Made by a program: the position numbers and the translations under genes. A DNA stretch of 43,708 nt from Gemmataceae bacterium. GTDB lineage: Bacteria > Planctomycetota > Planctomycetia > Gemmatales > Gemmataceae. Shown piece after piece: positions 16,879-24,836 of this stretch. Numbering within the stretch: position 1 is the stretch's first letter; every line of letters starts with the position of its first letter. The notes beneath the pieces were generated by a model. That model was not told the DNA's origin. It made no database searches and saw only the letters and a list, made by a program, of their open reading frames with translations. The DNA lies in contig JALHPZ010000042.1 in assembly GCA_022842245.1 (NCBI GenBank), positions 1 through 43,708 on the forward strand, in the 5' to 3' direction.

Positions 16879-17973
16879 ATGCTCGTTCGTCGTCGCATCC
16901 TTTTAGCCCTCGCGTTCGGGTTCGCTGCCGTTTCGCTCCCGTGGGCCTTCGGCCAGGGGGCCGGCGCCACCGACCGCGTCCGCTTCCGCAACCCCAAGAA
17001 GGACTACGCGGAAGAGGTGATCCTCGGCAGCGTCGCCGAGTCGGCCGGCGGTCTCAAGGTCACGCTCAACAACAAGTCGGTCGTCGACATCGCCGCGCCG
17101 AACGTCGTGTTCGTCGAATACGGCAGCCTGCCCGGCCTCGACAAGGTGAAGCTGGACCTGAACTCGGCCGAGAACCAGGGCGCCGCCGCCAAGGCGAAGG
17201 ACCTCTACGCCGCCGAGGTGAAGAAGAACCCGACCGACCCGAAGACGAAGCGCTACCTCGAATACCGCGAGGCGTTCTGGACCGCCAAGCTCGCCGACGC
17301 CAAGGTCGGCAAGGACTTCGAAACCGACGCCCCCGCCGCCATCGCCAAGCTCACCGGCTTCGCGCAGGAGTACGCCAAGAAGAACGCCTGGGAAGTGTGG
17401 CCCACGTCGCGCACGGCCGCGCGGATGAACGCCGAACTCGGCAAATTCTCCGAGGCCGCCACGGTCTATTCCTTCCTCGCCAAGGTCGACGGACTGCCGG
17501 CGGATCTGAAGTGGGAAGCCCGCCTCGGCGAAGTCGAGATGCTCGTGCGCAGCGGCAACGCCCTCACGTCCGTTCCGCTCGTCGACGAAATCAAGAAGGC
17601 GGCCGGGTTCCCCAACAGTGGCCCGATCGCCGAGAAGATGACCGTCCTCGCCGCCGTCGCCAAGGCGCTCTCCGAGAAGAAGACCAAGACCAAGCCGGCC
17701 GCGGAGGTGAAGGCGATCGAGGACGTGATCGCGAAGACCGCCGACCCGGTCGTGCGGGCCTACGGGCACAACCTGCTCGGCGAGTTGTACCTGCAGCTGG
17801 ACCTGCCGCGCGAGGCGATGTGGGAGCTGCTCCGGGTGGAGGTCGTGGACAACCTGGACCACGAGGAAGTGGTGAAGGCGGTGTGGCGGCTGGCGGACGC
17901 GTTCCAGAAGCAGGGCGACGAGAACCGCGCCCGCGCCTATCGCGAAAAGCTGCCGACCGTGAAGGGGAGCTGA
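16879..17973 (+). CDS. Secreted helical repeat protein
   Basis: A 364-residue exported protein. GGAG at 16870-16873 lies 5 bases before ATG 16879, and the N-terminus MLVRRRILLALAFGFAAVSLPWAFG is a signal peptide. Residues about 30-95 look like a small beta domain (DRVRFRNPKKDYAEEVILGS, KVTLNNKSVVDI, NVVFVEYGSLPGLD). From about 100 the protein is TPR-like helical (SRTAARMNAELGKFSEAATV, YGHNLLGELYLQLDLPREAM). I do not know the family's function. Its position after the 1141-residue protein suggests a shared envelope role. It is followed by a large nested palindrome and then the convergent ATP synthase operon. Confidence 0.75.
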   Translation: MLVRRRILLALAFGFAAVSLPWAFGQGAGATDRVRFRNPKKDYAEEVILGSVAESAGGLKVTLNNKSVVDIAAPNVVFVEYGSLPGLDKVKLDLNSAENQGAAAKAKDLYAAEVKKNPTDPKTKRYLEYREAFWTAKLADAKVGKDFETDAPAAIAKLTGFAQEYAKKNAWEVWPTSRTAARMNAELGKFSEAATVYSFLAKVDGLPADLKWEARLGEVEMLVRSGNALTSVPLVDEIKKAAGFPNSGPIAEKMTVLAAVAKALSEKKTKTKPAAEVKAIEDVIAKTADPVVRAYGHNLLGELYLQLDLPREAMWELLRVEVVDNLDHEEVVKAVWRLADAFQKQGDENRARAYREKLPTVKGS

Positions 17974-18063
17974 ATCGATACCCTGGCCCGCGGATGACGC
18001 GGATGGAATGACGCGGATGAAGAGGATCGGCCGGGCGTTGCTTTCGCAGCCCCGAAGAGGCGA

Positions 18064-18238
18064 CCGAAAATAGCCAGGGGTGGAGCGTAGCGCAACCCCT
18101 GGAATCGTCGATCAAGAACACCGTAGCCCCAACGGGGCGACCTTCGAGTCGAAGGTCGCCCCGTTGGGGCTACGGTTGTTTTCGCATGTCTTTCCAGGGG
18201 TTCGGTCGTTTCGCTCCGTCACCCCTGGCTATTTCCGG
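18064..18238. repeat. Nested palindrome between convergent transcription units
   Basis: The gap 17974-18365 contains no gene. At its centre a perfect 27-bp inverted repeat (18121-18147 and 18149-18175, starting CCGTAGCCCCAACGGGGCGA) is separated by one base. Outside it, two copies of another imperfect palindrome in opposite orientation (about 18064-18104 and 18192-18238) pair with each other: AAATAGCCAGGGGT at 18068-18081 matches 18221-18234 and AACCCCTGGAA at 18094-18104 matches 18192-18202. A further palindrome, GGCCCCGTTGGGGCC, starts at 18240. Lying between the 3' ends of the 16879 gene and atpC, it could act as a bidirectional transcription barrier. The layout suggests one repeat inserted into another. 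Confidence 0.75.
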
Positions 18239-18365
18239 TGGCCCCGTTGGGGCCGAGGAGTGTCGGTTCGTCTATCCGCCATCCAGATCGAGACCGATAT
18301 TCCGTTTCCCCCGACTCCCGTCCCCTGCTTCCTGCTTCGAGTCTCCTGCTTCCTCACCTCTTGGC

Positions 18366-18773
18366 TCACTTCTTCGCCACGCGGCCCATCGCGGCCACGC
18401 GGGCCGCCATCTTCGCCTTTGTCGCCCGCTCCACCTCGTTCGTCGCCGGCAGCGCCTCGGCTTTCGTCTTCTCGGCGGCGATCAGCGCGTCGGTCAGGTC
18501 GTCCTTCTTGCGGGCGAACTGAGTCAGCACGTTCACCACGTTCTTATCGACCTGCGCGAAGCCGCCGTCGATGAAGAACCGTTTGGTCTCGTCGCCATGC
18601 TTGACGCGCAGCTCGCCCGGCCCGAGCTGGCCGACGAACGGCGAGTGGTTCGCCATCACGCCGAACTCGCCGTCGAACAGCGGCAGCACCACCATGTCGG
18701 CCGATTCATCGAGCACGGCGCGCTCCGGCGTGACGACGACGACCTTGATTGACTTGCCCGTGGATTCGGCCAT
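18366..18773 (-). CDS. atpC: ATP synthase F1 epsilon subunit
   Basis: A 135-residue subunit of the F1 central stalk that couples rotation and can inhibit ATP hydrolysis. The start at 18773 gives MAESTGKSIKVVVVTPERAV; the in-frame ATG at 18845 would add residues encoded by the upstream palindrome and is not credible. The N-terminal beta-sandwich is typical: DMVVLPLFDGEFGVMANHSP (about 27-46), QLGPGELRV, FFIDGGFAQVDKNVVNVLT. The C-terminal helical part (DDLTDALIAAEKTKAEALPA, then ERATKAKMAARVAAM) is somewhat short and basic. It is the last gene of the operon, 87 bases after atpD, with a hairpin in that gap. Confidence 0.95.
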   Translation of the reverse strand: MAESTGKSIKVVVVTPERAVLDESADMVVLPLFDGEFGVMANHSPFVGQLGPGELRVKHGDETKRFFIDGGFAQVDKNVVNVLTQFARKKDDLTDALIAAEKTKAEALPATNEVERATKAKMAARVAAMGRVAKK

Positions 18774-18802
18774 GATCTTCTCGGAAACGATGAATGTTGA
18801 AT

Positions 18803-18853
18803 GATGAACGGCGAATGACGAACGAATTCCTCGTTCATCATTCACCGTTCATC
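18803..18853. repeat. Hairpin in the atpD-atpC junction
   Basis: Arms of 23 bases at 18803-18825 and 18831-18853 pair with two mismatches around a 5-base loop (ATTCC); arm 1 begins GATGAACGGCGAATGACG. Additional related GATGAATG words lie just outside at 18789-18802. It has no T-run, so on the operon mRNA it would be a stable intercistronic stem that could mark a processing site or set atpC expression. Confidence 0.75.
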
Positions 18854-18860
18854 GTTTTCG

Positions 18861-20321
18861 TCACTTCCCGCCGGCCTTCTTCGCCTGCTCTTCGGCTTGG
18901 GCGGCGGCTTCCTCGATCGTGCCAACGTACATGAACGCCGACTCCGGAAGATGGTCCCACTTGCCGTCGCAGATCTCCTTGAAGCTGCGGATCGACTCCT
19001 TCAGCGGCGTCACGTTGCCGGGCTTGCCGGTGAACGCCTCGGCCACGATGAACGGCTGCGACAGGAAGCGCTCGATGCGGCGGGCGCGGGCGACGACCTG
19101 CTTGTCTTCTTCCGAAAGCTCATCGACCCCGAGGATGGCGATGATGTCCTGCAGTTCGCGGTAGCGCTGGAGGATCCGCTTGACGCGGTCGGCGACCGTG
19201 AAGTGCTCCTCGCCGACGATGGCGGGGTCGAGGAGGCGGCTGTTCGAGTTCAGTGGGTCGATGGCGGGGTAGATCCCCTTTTCCGAGATCGAGCGCTCGA
19301 GGTAGATGAAGGCGTCCAGGTGCTGGAACGTGTTGGCCGGCGCGGGGTCGGTCGGGTCGTCGGCCGGCACGTACACCGCCTGCACGGAGGTGATGGCGCC
19401 CTTCGCCGTCGAGGTGATCCGCTCCTGCAACTCGCCCATCTCGGTGGCGAGCGTCGGCTGGTAACCCACGGCGCTCGGCATCCGGCCGAGGAGCGCCGAC
19501 ACTTCCGAGCCGGCCTGGCTGAAGCGGAAGATGTTGTCGACGAACATCAGCGTCTCGGCGCCGGTCGCATCCCGGAACCACTCGGCCATGGTTAGGGCCG
19601 AGAGGGCCACGCGGAGGCGGGCGCCGGGCGGTTCGTTCATCTGGCCGAAGACCATCGCCGTGCTCTCGAGCACCTGCTTGGCGTCGGCGCCGACGCCGGT
19701 CTTGGTTTCCTGCATTTCGAGCCAGAGGTCGTTCCCTTCGCGGGTGCGCTCGCCGACGCCGGCGAACACCGAGTAGCCCTTGTACACCTTCGCGATGCGC
19801 GAGATGAGTTCCTGCAGAATAACCGTCTTGCCGAGACCGGCCCCGCCGAACAGGCCGGCCTTGCCGCCCCGCGCCAGCGGCGTGAGGAGGTCGATGACCT
19901 TGATGCCGGTCTCGAGGACTTCGGACTTGGGCGAGAGTTCGTTGAACTTCGGCGGTTCGCGGTGGATCGGGCGCTTTTCGTCGCACTTGACGGGTCCGCG
20001 GCCGTCGATCGGTTCGCCGAGGAGGTTGAAGACGCGGCCGAGGGTGCCGTAGCCGACGGGCACGGAGAGGGCGGCGCCGGTATCGACGGCGAGCATGCCG
20101 CGGACGAGGCCGTCGGTGTTGCCGAGGGCGACGCAGCGGACGCGGCTGCCGCCGAGGTGCTGCTGGACCTCGCCGGTGAGGGCGATGGCGACGCCGCGCG
20201 TGTTGTCTTCGATGCGGAGGGCGTTGTAGATTTCCGGCAGGTGGCCGTCCTCGAATTCGACGTCGAACGTCGAGCCGATGATCTGCACGATCTTGCCGGA
20301 TTTCGCAGCGGTGGCAACCAT
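18861..20321 (-). CDS. atpD: ATP synthase F1 beta subunit
   Basis: A 486-residue catalytic subunit of F1. N-terminal beta-barrel: GKIVQIIGSTFDVEFEDGHL (9-28). The P-loop is GGAGLGKT (159-166), where nearly all homologues have GGAGVGKT. The catalytic glutamate lies in GERTREGND (190-198), and the ATP-proximal and DELSEED-type segments are intact (MFVDNIFRFSQAGSEVSALL; ILGVDELSEEDKQVVARARR). The C-terminus AAAQAEEQAKKAGGK is slightly extended. It starts 15 bases after the DUF1569 gene rather than directly after atpG, and precedes atpC. The subunit is full length and looks functional. Confidence 0.97.
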   Translation of the reverse strand: MVATAAKSGKIVQIIGSTFDVEFEDGHLPEIYNALRIEDNTRGVAIALTGEVQQHLGGSRVRCVALGNTDGLVRGMLAVDTGAALSVPVGYGTLGRVFNLLGEPIDGRGPVKCDEKRPIHREPPKFNELSPKSEVLETGIKVIDLLTPLARGGKAGLFGGAGLGKTVILQELISRIAKVYKGYSVFAGVGERTREGNDLWLEMQETKTGVGADAKQVLESTAMVFGQMNEPPGARLRVALSALTMAEWFRDATGAETLMFVDNIFRFSQAGSEVSALLGRMPSAVGYQPTLATEMGELQERITSTAKGAITSVQAVYVPADDPTDPAPANTFQHLDAFIYLERSISEKGIYPAIDPLNSNSRLLDPAIVGEEHFTVADRVKRILQRYRELQDIIAILGVDELSEEDKQVVARARRIERFLSQPFIVAEAFTGKPGNVTPLKESIRSFKEICDGKWDHLPESAFMYVGTIEEAAAQAEEQAKKAGGK

Positions 20322-20336
20322 GTCGTCGGTCCTCGA

Positions 20337-20810
20337 TTAAGCCTGTTTCGGTATCAGGAAGCTCAGGTGGTGCGCGCAGTGCACCTGTTGCAGTTTCCGG
20401 TTCGTGTCCTTGTCCATCGGTCCGAAGAACGGGGACGGCACGATGGGGCCGTCGTGGGCTTCGAACCGGGCGACGGCCGTCTTCAATTTCAGGACCGCCG
20501 CCGCGTCGTTTCCGTCGGAGGGCTTCACCGAGGCCGGATCGGTCATGCCGCCGGTCGGGAAGCCGTTCGCCAGGATCTTCTTCAACTGCCCCGGTCCGAC
20601 CGTGTTGCGGGCGAACCAGAGGAACGCCTTCGCCACCAAGGGAGCCTTGCCGAACCCGTCGATCGGGCAGGTCAGCCAGTACGCGAGATGATTCGCGCAC
20701 TGCGCCAGGTCCCAGTTGCCGGCCTTGTCGTAGCCGTTCGCCAGCAGGTTCTCGGCATCGCGGACCACGTCGGCGAGCGAGTCGAACCGAAGCGGGCGGC
20801 GTTCCGGCAT
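20337..20810 (-). CDS. DUF1569 / DinB-like protein inside the atp operon
   Basis: A 157-residue soluble protein resembling DUF1569, a branch of the DinB/YfiT four-helix superfamily. Characteristic parts are NWDLAQCANHLAYWLTCPID (32-51) with H41 and the C-terminal LQQVHCAHHLSFLIPK with H144, H147 and H148; together they could form the metal-binding histidine triad of the superfamily. Some DinB-like proteins are thiol-dependent metalloenzymes, but I would not predict the reaction here. The start codon overlaps the atpG stop by one base (TAATG), and atpD starts 15 bases after its stop, so it must be co-transcribed and is probably translationally coupled. A non-ATPase gene at the gamma-beta junction is unusual. 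Confidence 0.8.
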   Translation of the reverse strand: MPERRPLRFDSLADVVRDAENLLANGYDKAGNWDLAQCANHLAYWLTCPIDGFGKAPLVAKAFLWFARNTVGPGQLKKILANGFPTGGMTDPASVKPSDGNDAAAVLKLKTAVARFEAHDGPIVPSPFFGPMDKDTNRKLQQVHCAHHLSFLIPKQA

Positions 20811-21685
20811 TATTTCAGCGCCTCGCTACCGGCGATCAGTTCGCTGATTTCCTTCGTGATGTTCGCCTGGCGCGTCCGGTTGTACTCGCGCGAAATCTCT
20901 TTGATCAGGTCGCCGGCGTTCTCGGTCGCGGCCTTCATCGCCACGCGGCGGGCGATCTGCTCGCTCACGGCCGCATCGAGGAAGCACTTGAACAGCCGCA
21001 CCTTGAACGCCACCGGCACGAGGTTGTTCAGGATCTCGGCGGCGTCCGGGAGGAACTCGTAGTCGGCCTTCGGACCGGTTGGCGCCGCGGACGCCGTCGG
21101 CACGCTGGAGAGCGGCAGCAGTTGCTCGACCACGGGCGTCTGCCGGGCGGCGCTCACGAACTTCTGGTACGCGACGTATACCGCGTCCACCTTGCCGCCG
21201 ACGTAGAGGTCGATGTACTTCTGCGCGATCTCGTCGACCTGTTCGAAGGCAGGCTTGTCTTCGAACTGCTGGTACTGCGCCGCCATCGGCACGCCCTGGA
21301 ACTTGAAGAACGTCGAGCCGCGGCGGCCGGAGACTTCGAGGTCGAACGGGATGCCGTCGGCGCGCAGCTGGCGGATCTTGATCTGCGCTTCGCGGAGGAT
21401 GCCGCCGTTGTACCCGCCGCACAGGCCGCGGTTCGAGGTACAAACCAGAATCAATGCCTTCTCGATCTTGGGTCGCACGGCGAGCAGCGGGTGGCTGACT
21501 TCCCCGGCGCTCTGGCTGAGGTCCGACGCCAGTTCGGCGATCTTCTTCGTGTACGCTTCCGCCTCGGTCGCCCGGTCGAGCGCCTTCTTGAAGCGCGCGG
21601 TCGCGATGAGTTCCATCGTCTTCGTGATCTTGCGGATGTTCCGCACCGCCTTGCGGCGTTTCACGAGTAAACGGAGATTGGCCAT
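20810..21685 (-). CDS. atpG: ATP synthase F1 gamma subunit
   Basis: A 291-residue central rotor shaft of F1. The N-terminal helix is canonical (MANLRLLVKRRKAVRNIRKI, then TKTMELIATARFKKA), the middle contains LVCTSNRGLCGGYNGGILRE, and the C-terminal helix ends with RRVAMKAATENAGDLIKE and YNRTRQANITKEISELIAGS. Length and conserved ends match bacterial gamma subunits. It lies 84 bases after atpA, with a perfect 25-bp hairpin in the gap, and its stop overlaps the next start by one base. Confidence 0.96.
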   Translation of the reverse strand: MANLRLLVKRRKAVRNIRKITKTMELIATARFKKALDRATEAEAYTKKIAELASDLSQSAGEVSHPLLAVRPKIEKALILVCTSNRGLCGGYNGGILREAQIKIRQLRADGIPFDLEVSGRRGSTFFKFQGVPMAAQYQQFEDKPAFEQVDEIAQKYIDLYVGGKVDAVYVAYQKFVSAARQTPVVEQLLPLSSVPTASAAPTGPKADYEFLPDAAEILNNLVPVAFKVRLFKCFLDAAVSEQIARRVAMKAATENAGDLIKEISREYNRTRQANITKEISELIAGSEALK

Positions 21686-21710
21686 CGGAGATTACGCTCG
21701 TGTACGGGTG

Positions 21711-21766
21711 CATTTTTCATTTTGCATTGGTCCGGTCATGTCCGGACCAATGCAAAATGAAAAATG
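21711..21766. repeat. Perfect 25-bp hairpin in the atpA-atpG junction
   Basis: CATTTTTCATTTTGCATTGG and five more bases (21711-21735) pair perfectly with 21742-21766 around a 6-base loop. The arms are notably AT-rich compared with the flanking genes. No T-run follows on either strand. The stem would form in the operon mRNA between the alpha and gamma cistrons, just before the gamma start. Confidence 0.85.
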
Positions 21767-21769
21767 GAT

Positions 21770-23512
21770 TTAAGCCTTGAACTGCGGCTGGAAGGTCGCG
21801 ATGGCGCTGTCCAGCTTTTTCACCACGTCGTCGGTCATCTTTTTGTCCTTCGCCAGCTGCTCGCGGACTTCCGGCATCTGCTCGCGGACGAACGTGAGGA
21901 ATTGCGATTCCCACGCCTTCACCTTCTTGCGGTCGACCTTGTCCAGCGCGCCGCTGTTGCCGGCGTAGATGATCATCACCTGATCCAGCACGTTCATCGG
22001 CTTGTAGGCGTCCTGCTTCAGAATCTCGACCATACGGTAGCCGCGGTCGAGCTGCTGCTGCGTGACCTTGTCGAGTTCCGTACCGAGCTGCGCGAAGGCT
22101 TCCAGTTCGCGGAACGCGGCGAGGGCGAGCTTCAAGCCGCCGGCGACGCGCTTGTCCTTCATCGCGCCAATCTGGGCGTTGCCGCCGACGCGGCTCACGG
22201 AGATGCCGACGTCCACGGCCGGCAGAACCCCGGCGTTCTTCAGGTCCGGCTGCAGGTAGATCTGGCCGTCGGTGATGGAGATCACGTTCGTCGGGATGTA
22301 CGCCGACACTTCGCCTTCGAGCGTCTCGATGATCGGCAGCGCGGTCAAGGAGCCGCCAGAGTTCGCGATCTTCACGAGCTTGTGGCCGGGGAAGTTCGTG
22401 ATGTGGCCAGTGACCGTGCCATCTTTTTCGTGCTTCTCAGCCAGCTCCTTGTCGAGCGGGCCTTTATAGACCTTGCCCTTCTCGCCCGGCTCGCGCTTCT
22501 TGGTCGGGTCGTTCTCGGCGTTCACGCCCCAGTCGTCCTGCACCTTGGCGGCGTCGGCGCTCTCCGGGACGATGACGTACCGCTCGGCCATCTTGGCGGA
22601 GCGCTCGAGCAGGCGGCTGTGGCAGTAGAACACGTCGCCGGGATAGGCTTCGCGGCCGGGAGGACGACGCACGAGCAGCGAGAGCTGGCGGTACGCGGCG
22701 GCCTGTTTCGACAAGTCGTCGTACACGACGAGCGTGTCCTTGCCTTCTTCGTACATGAAGTACTCGGCCATCGCGCAGCCGGCGTACGGAGCGATGTATT
22801 GCAGCGGGGCGGCGTCGGAGGACGACGCGACGACGACGATCGTGTAATCGAGCGCGCCGGACTCGCGGAGCTTCTCGACGACGCCGGCGATCTTCGATTC
22901 CATCTGCCCGCACGCGACGTACACGCAGATGACCTTCTCTTCCTTCTGCGCGAGGATCGCGTCGATGGCGATCTGGGTCTTGCCGGTCTTGCGGTCGCCG
23001 ATGATGAGTTCGCGCTGGCCGCGGCCGACGGGCGTCATGGCGTCGACGGCCTTGAGGCCGGTCTGCAGCGGCTGCTTCACCGGCTGGCGGTCGACGATGC
23101 CGGGGGCCGGGCTTTCGAGCGCGCGGCGCTTGTCGGTGATGATCGGCCCCTTGCCGTCCATCGGGTTGCCGAGCGGGTCCACCACGCGGCCGATCATGGC
23201 CGGGCCGACGGGCACGCTGAGCAGTTGCCCGGTCGTGCGGACTTCCATCCCCTCGCGCACCTTGAGGTAGTCGCCGAGGATGATGACCGAGACCGAGTTC
23301 TCTTCGAGGTTGAAGGCGAGGCCCTTCACGTTCGCCTCGGGGAAGTCGATCATTTCACCGGTCATGACGCCGGAGAGGCCGTAGCAGCGGGCGATGCCGT
23401 CGCCGACTTCCAGCACCTGGCCAACCTCGCGCGATTCGGACTTCTGGCCGAACTCGCCGATCTGTTTGGTCAGGACGCTGATGATTTCGCCGGCGTTAAT
23501 TTTGGAGGACAT
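21770..23512 (-). CDS. atpA: ATP synthase F1 alpha subunit with an extra internal segment
   Basis: A 580-residue non-catalytic nucleotide-binding subunit of F1; most bacterial homologues have about 500-515 residues. The N-terminus (INAGEIISVLTKQIGEF), P-loop GDRKTGKT (172-179; Q is more usual than K at 175), YDDLSKQAAAYRQLSLL and RPPGREAYPGDVFYCHSRLL are standard. The extra length lies at about 311-384, between SRLLERSAKMAE and SGGSLTALPIIETL, where typical proteins have only a few residues. The insert is charged (DPTKKREPGEKGKVYKGPLD) and has a weak beta-rich tail (TVTGHITNFPGHKLVKI). After it the sequence returns to normal (GEVSAYIPTNVISITDGQIY). The reading frame is intact, so the insert is part of the protein. 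The start overlaps the atpH end by 17 bases. Confidence 0.96.
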   Translation of the reverse strand: MSSKINAGEIISVLTKQIGEFGQKSESREVGQVLEVGDGIARCYGLSGVMTGEMIDFPEANVKGLAFNLEENSVSVIILGDYLKVREGMEVRTTGQLLSVPVGPAMIGRVVDPLGNPMDGKGPIITDKRRALESPAPGIVDRQPVKQPLQTGLKAVDAMTPVGRGQRELIIGDRKTGKTQIAIDAILAQKEEKVICVYVACGQMESKIAGVVEKLRESGALDYTIVVVASSSDAAPLQYIAPYAGCAMAEYFMYEEGKDTLVVYDDLSKQAAAYRQLSLLVRRPPGREAYPGDVFYCHSRLLERSAKMAERYVIVPESADAAKVQDDWGVNAENDPTKKREPGEKGKVYKGPLDKELAEKHEKDGTVTGHITNFPGHKLVKIANSGGSLTALPIIETLEGEVSAYIPTNVISITDGQIYLQPDLKNAGVLPAVDVGISVSRVGGNAQIGAMKDKRVAGGLKLALAAFRELEAFAQLGTELDKVTQQQLDRGYRMVEILKQDAYKPMNVLDQVMIIYAGNSGALDKVDRKKVKAWESQFLTFVREQMPEVREQLAKDKKMTDDVVKKLDSAIATFQPQFKA

Positions 23513-24095
23513 AACTCGTGCCTCGCTCCATCAGTTGTGCGCGGAGGGTTTGGATGCGGGTGCGGACGGAGGTATCGATGACCCGGTCGCCGATCTGGAC
23601 GATCAGGCCGCCGATCAAGTCGGGATCGACGACCGGGACGATGACGGGGGTCTTCTTCAAACTCGTTTGCAGTTGAGTCTTGAGCTTGTCGGATTGCTCG
23701 CCGGTCAGCGGCACGGCCGACTTCACGATCACGCGGACGCGCCCGGCCTGCGTGTCGCGGAGGTCGCGGTACACCGCCGCCACGGAGCGGATCAGCGCCA
23801 GCCGGCCGTTCTCGTTCAGCACGCCCAGCAGGTGGCGGACCGGTTCGGAGCACGACGCGAACGCGGAGGCGATCACCGGGCCTTTGTTCCGCTTGCTCAC
23901 CGTCGGGTTCTTCAGGAACGCTTCGACTTCCGGCTTCGCCGCGAGGACGCCGCGGATCAGGTCGTCGAGTTCCGCACCGACGTCGTCCTGCCGGTTCGCT
24001 TTCGCGGCCACGGCAAAGAGCGCCTCGGCGTAGACGCGCGCGAGCCGGTTGCGGGTCACGCCCTCGTCGAGCACGGTATCGGGAATGTCGGCCAT
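23496..24095 (-). CDS. atpH: ATP synthase F1 delta subunit
   Basis: A 199-residue subunit of the peripheral stalk that attaches F1 to the b subunits. The start at 24095 (MADIPDTVLDEGVTRNRLAR) is chosen because the longer in-frame option from 24152 would translate through the upstream hairpin. The N-terminal six-helix part is recognisable by LARVYAEALFAVAAKANRQD, and the C-terminal part by the family motif VDPDLIGGLIVQIGDRVIDT followed by TRIQTLRAQL. It overlaps atpA by 17 bases, which indicates coupled translation. Confidence 0.94.
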   Translation of the reverse strand: MADIPDTVLDEGVTRNRLARVYAEALFAVAAKANRQDDVGAELDDLIRGVLAAKPEVEAFLKNPTVSKRNKGPVIASAFASCSEPVRHLLGVLNENGRLALIRSVAAVYRDLRDTQAGRVRVIVKSAVPLTGEQSDKLKTQLQTSLKKTPVIVPVVDPDLIGGLIVQIGDRVIDTSVRTRIQTLRAQLMERGTSYVLQN

Positions 24096-24120
24096 GGTGA
24101 GTTCCGCTCGGCAATGACTT

Positions 24121-24142
24121 CCCACGGACGTTTGTCCGTGGG
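24121..24142. repeat. Short hairpin in the atpF-atpH junction
   Basis: CCCACGGAC at 24121-24129 pairs perfectly with GTCCGTGGG at 24134-24142 around four bases. It occupies the 60-base gap between the atpF stop and the atpH start. Together with the stems at 21711-21766 and 18803-18853, it is the third palindrome at a gene junction of this operon. Confidence 0.75.
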
Positions 24143-24155
24143 CTTCGCCCAAAAA

Positions 24156-24803
24156 TCAGTTCCGCGACGGTTCCTTGCTCAACTCGGCGATCGCCTCGTC
24201 CACCAGGTTGCGGTGGTCGGCGGCGGTCAGGTTCTTCTTGATCGTCTTCGTGGACAGGAGCGTCGCGAGTTCCACGGCCTTCTGGTAGATCTCCTGAAGG
24301 GCCGCGTCCTTCGCCGCGCCGATCTCGCGCCGGGCGCGGTCGCGTTCCGTCGCCGCTTCCTTCTGCCCGATCTCGCGCTCGGTCGCCCGCAGGGCGTCCG
24401 CGTCGCGGCGGGCTTCCTCCAGCATCGCCCGCACCTTGTCGTTCGCCGTCGCGAACTCCGCCTTCAGCTTCGCGGACATCTCCTCCGCTTCGCGCTTGGC
24501 CTTGTCCGCCGCGTCCTTCACGGCCGAAAGCATCTCCTCGCGCTTCTGCAAGCCCTTCGAGATGTTCGGCCACGCGAAGACCGACAGCACGAGGAACAGC
24601 AGCACGAACACGGCGAGCGTGTAGATCGTGAGGTCCCAGCGCTTGGGCAGGTCGATGAACGCGGTCGGGTCGTGGCCGTCGTCCGTCGCGCCCTCGGCCT
24701 TCTTCTCGGTCGCCGCGGCGGCGTACGCCGACGGCGCGGCGGAGCCGACGAACGCGCCGACGAACAACGCCAGGAGCAGCGGCGCGCAGATTCGTGCTAG
24801 CAT
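24156..24803 (-). CDS. atpF: ATP synthase Fo b subunit with N-terminal signal peptide
   Basis: A 215-residue stator subunit. It begins with what looks like a cleavable signal peptide (MLARICAPLLLALFVGAFVG, then SAAPSAYAA, cut near residue 28), followed by a short charged linker and the usual single membrane helix (about 58-78, TIYTLAVFVLLFLVLSVFAW). The rest is a long charged coiled coil (REAEEMSAKLKAEFATANDK to RRDADALRATEREIGQKEAA). Classical b subunits are about 155 residues and lack a signal peptide; extended b subunits of this type are found in planctomycetes and relatives. It starts 33 bases after the atpE stop. Confidence 0.94.
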   Translation of the reverse strand: MLARICAPLLLALFVGAFVGSAAPSAYAAAATEKKAEGATDDGHDPTAFIDLPKRWDLTIYTLAVFVLLFLVLSVFAWPNISKGLQKREEMLSAVKDAADKAKREAEEMSAKLKAEFATANDKVRAMLEEARRDADALRATEREIGQKEAATERDRARREIGAAKDAALQEIYQKAVELATLLSTKTIKKNLTAADHRNLVDEAIAELSKEPSRN

Positions 24804-24836
24804 GGTCCTTCCTCCGAGGGCCGCAAGGTCGGCGGT

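Noticed and set aside
18774..18845. Longer AtpC starting at 18845
   Set aside because: The extra residues would be encoded by the intercistronic palindrome, and MAESTGKSIKVVVV is a natural epsilon start.
21764..23581. 605-residue plus-strand open frame
   Set aside because: It is antisense to atpA, whose identity is certain.
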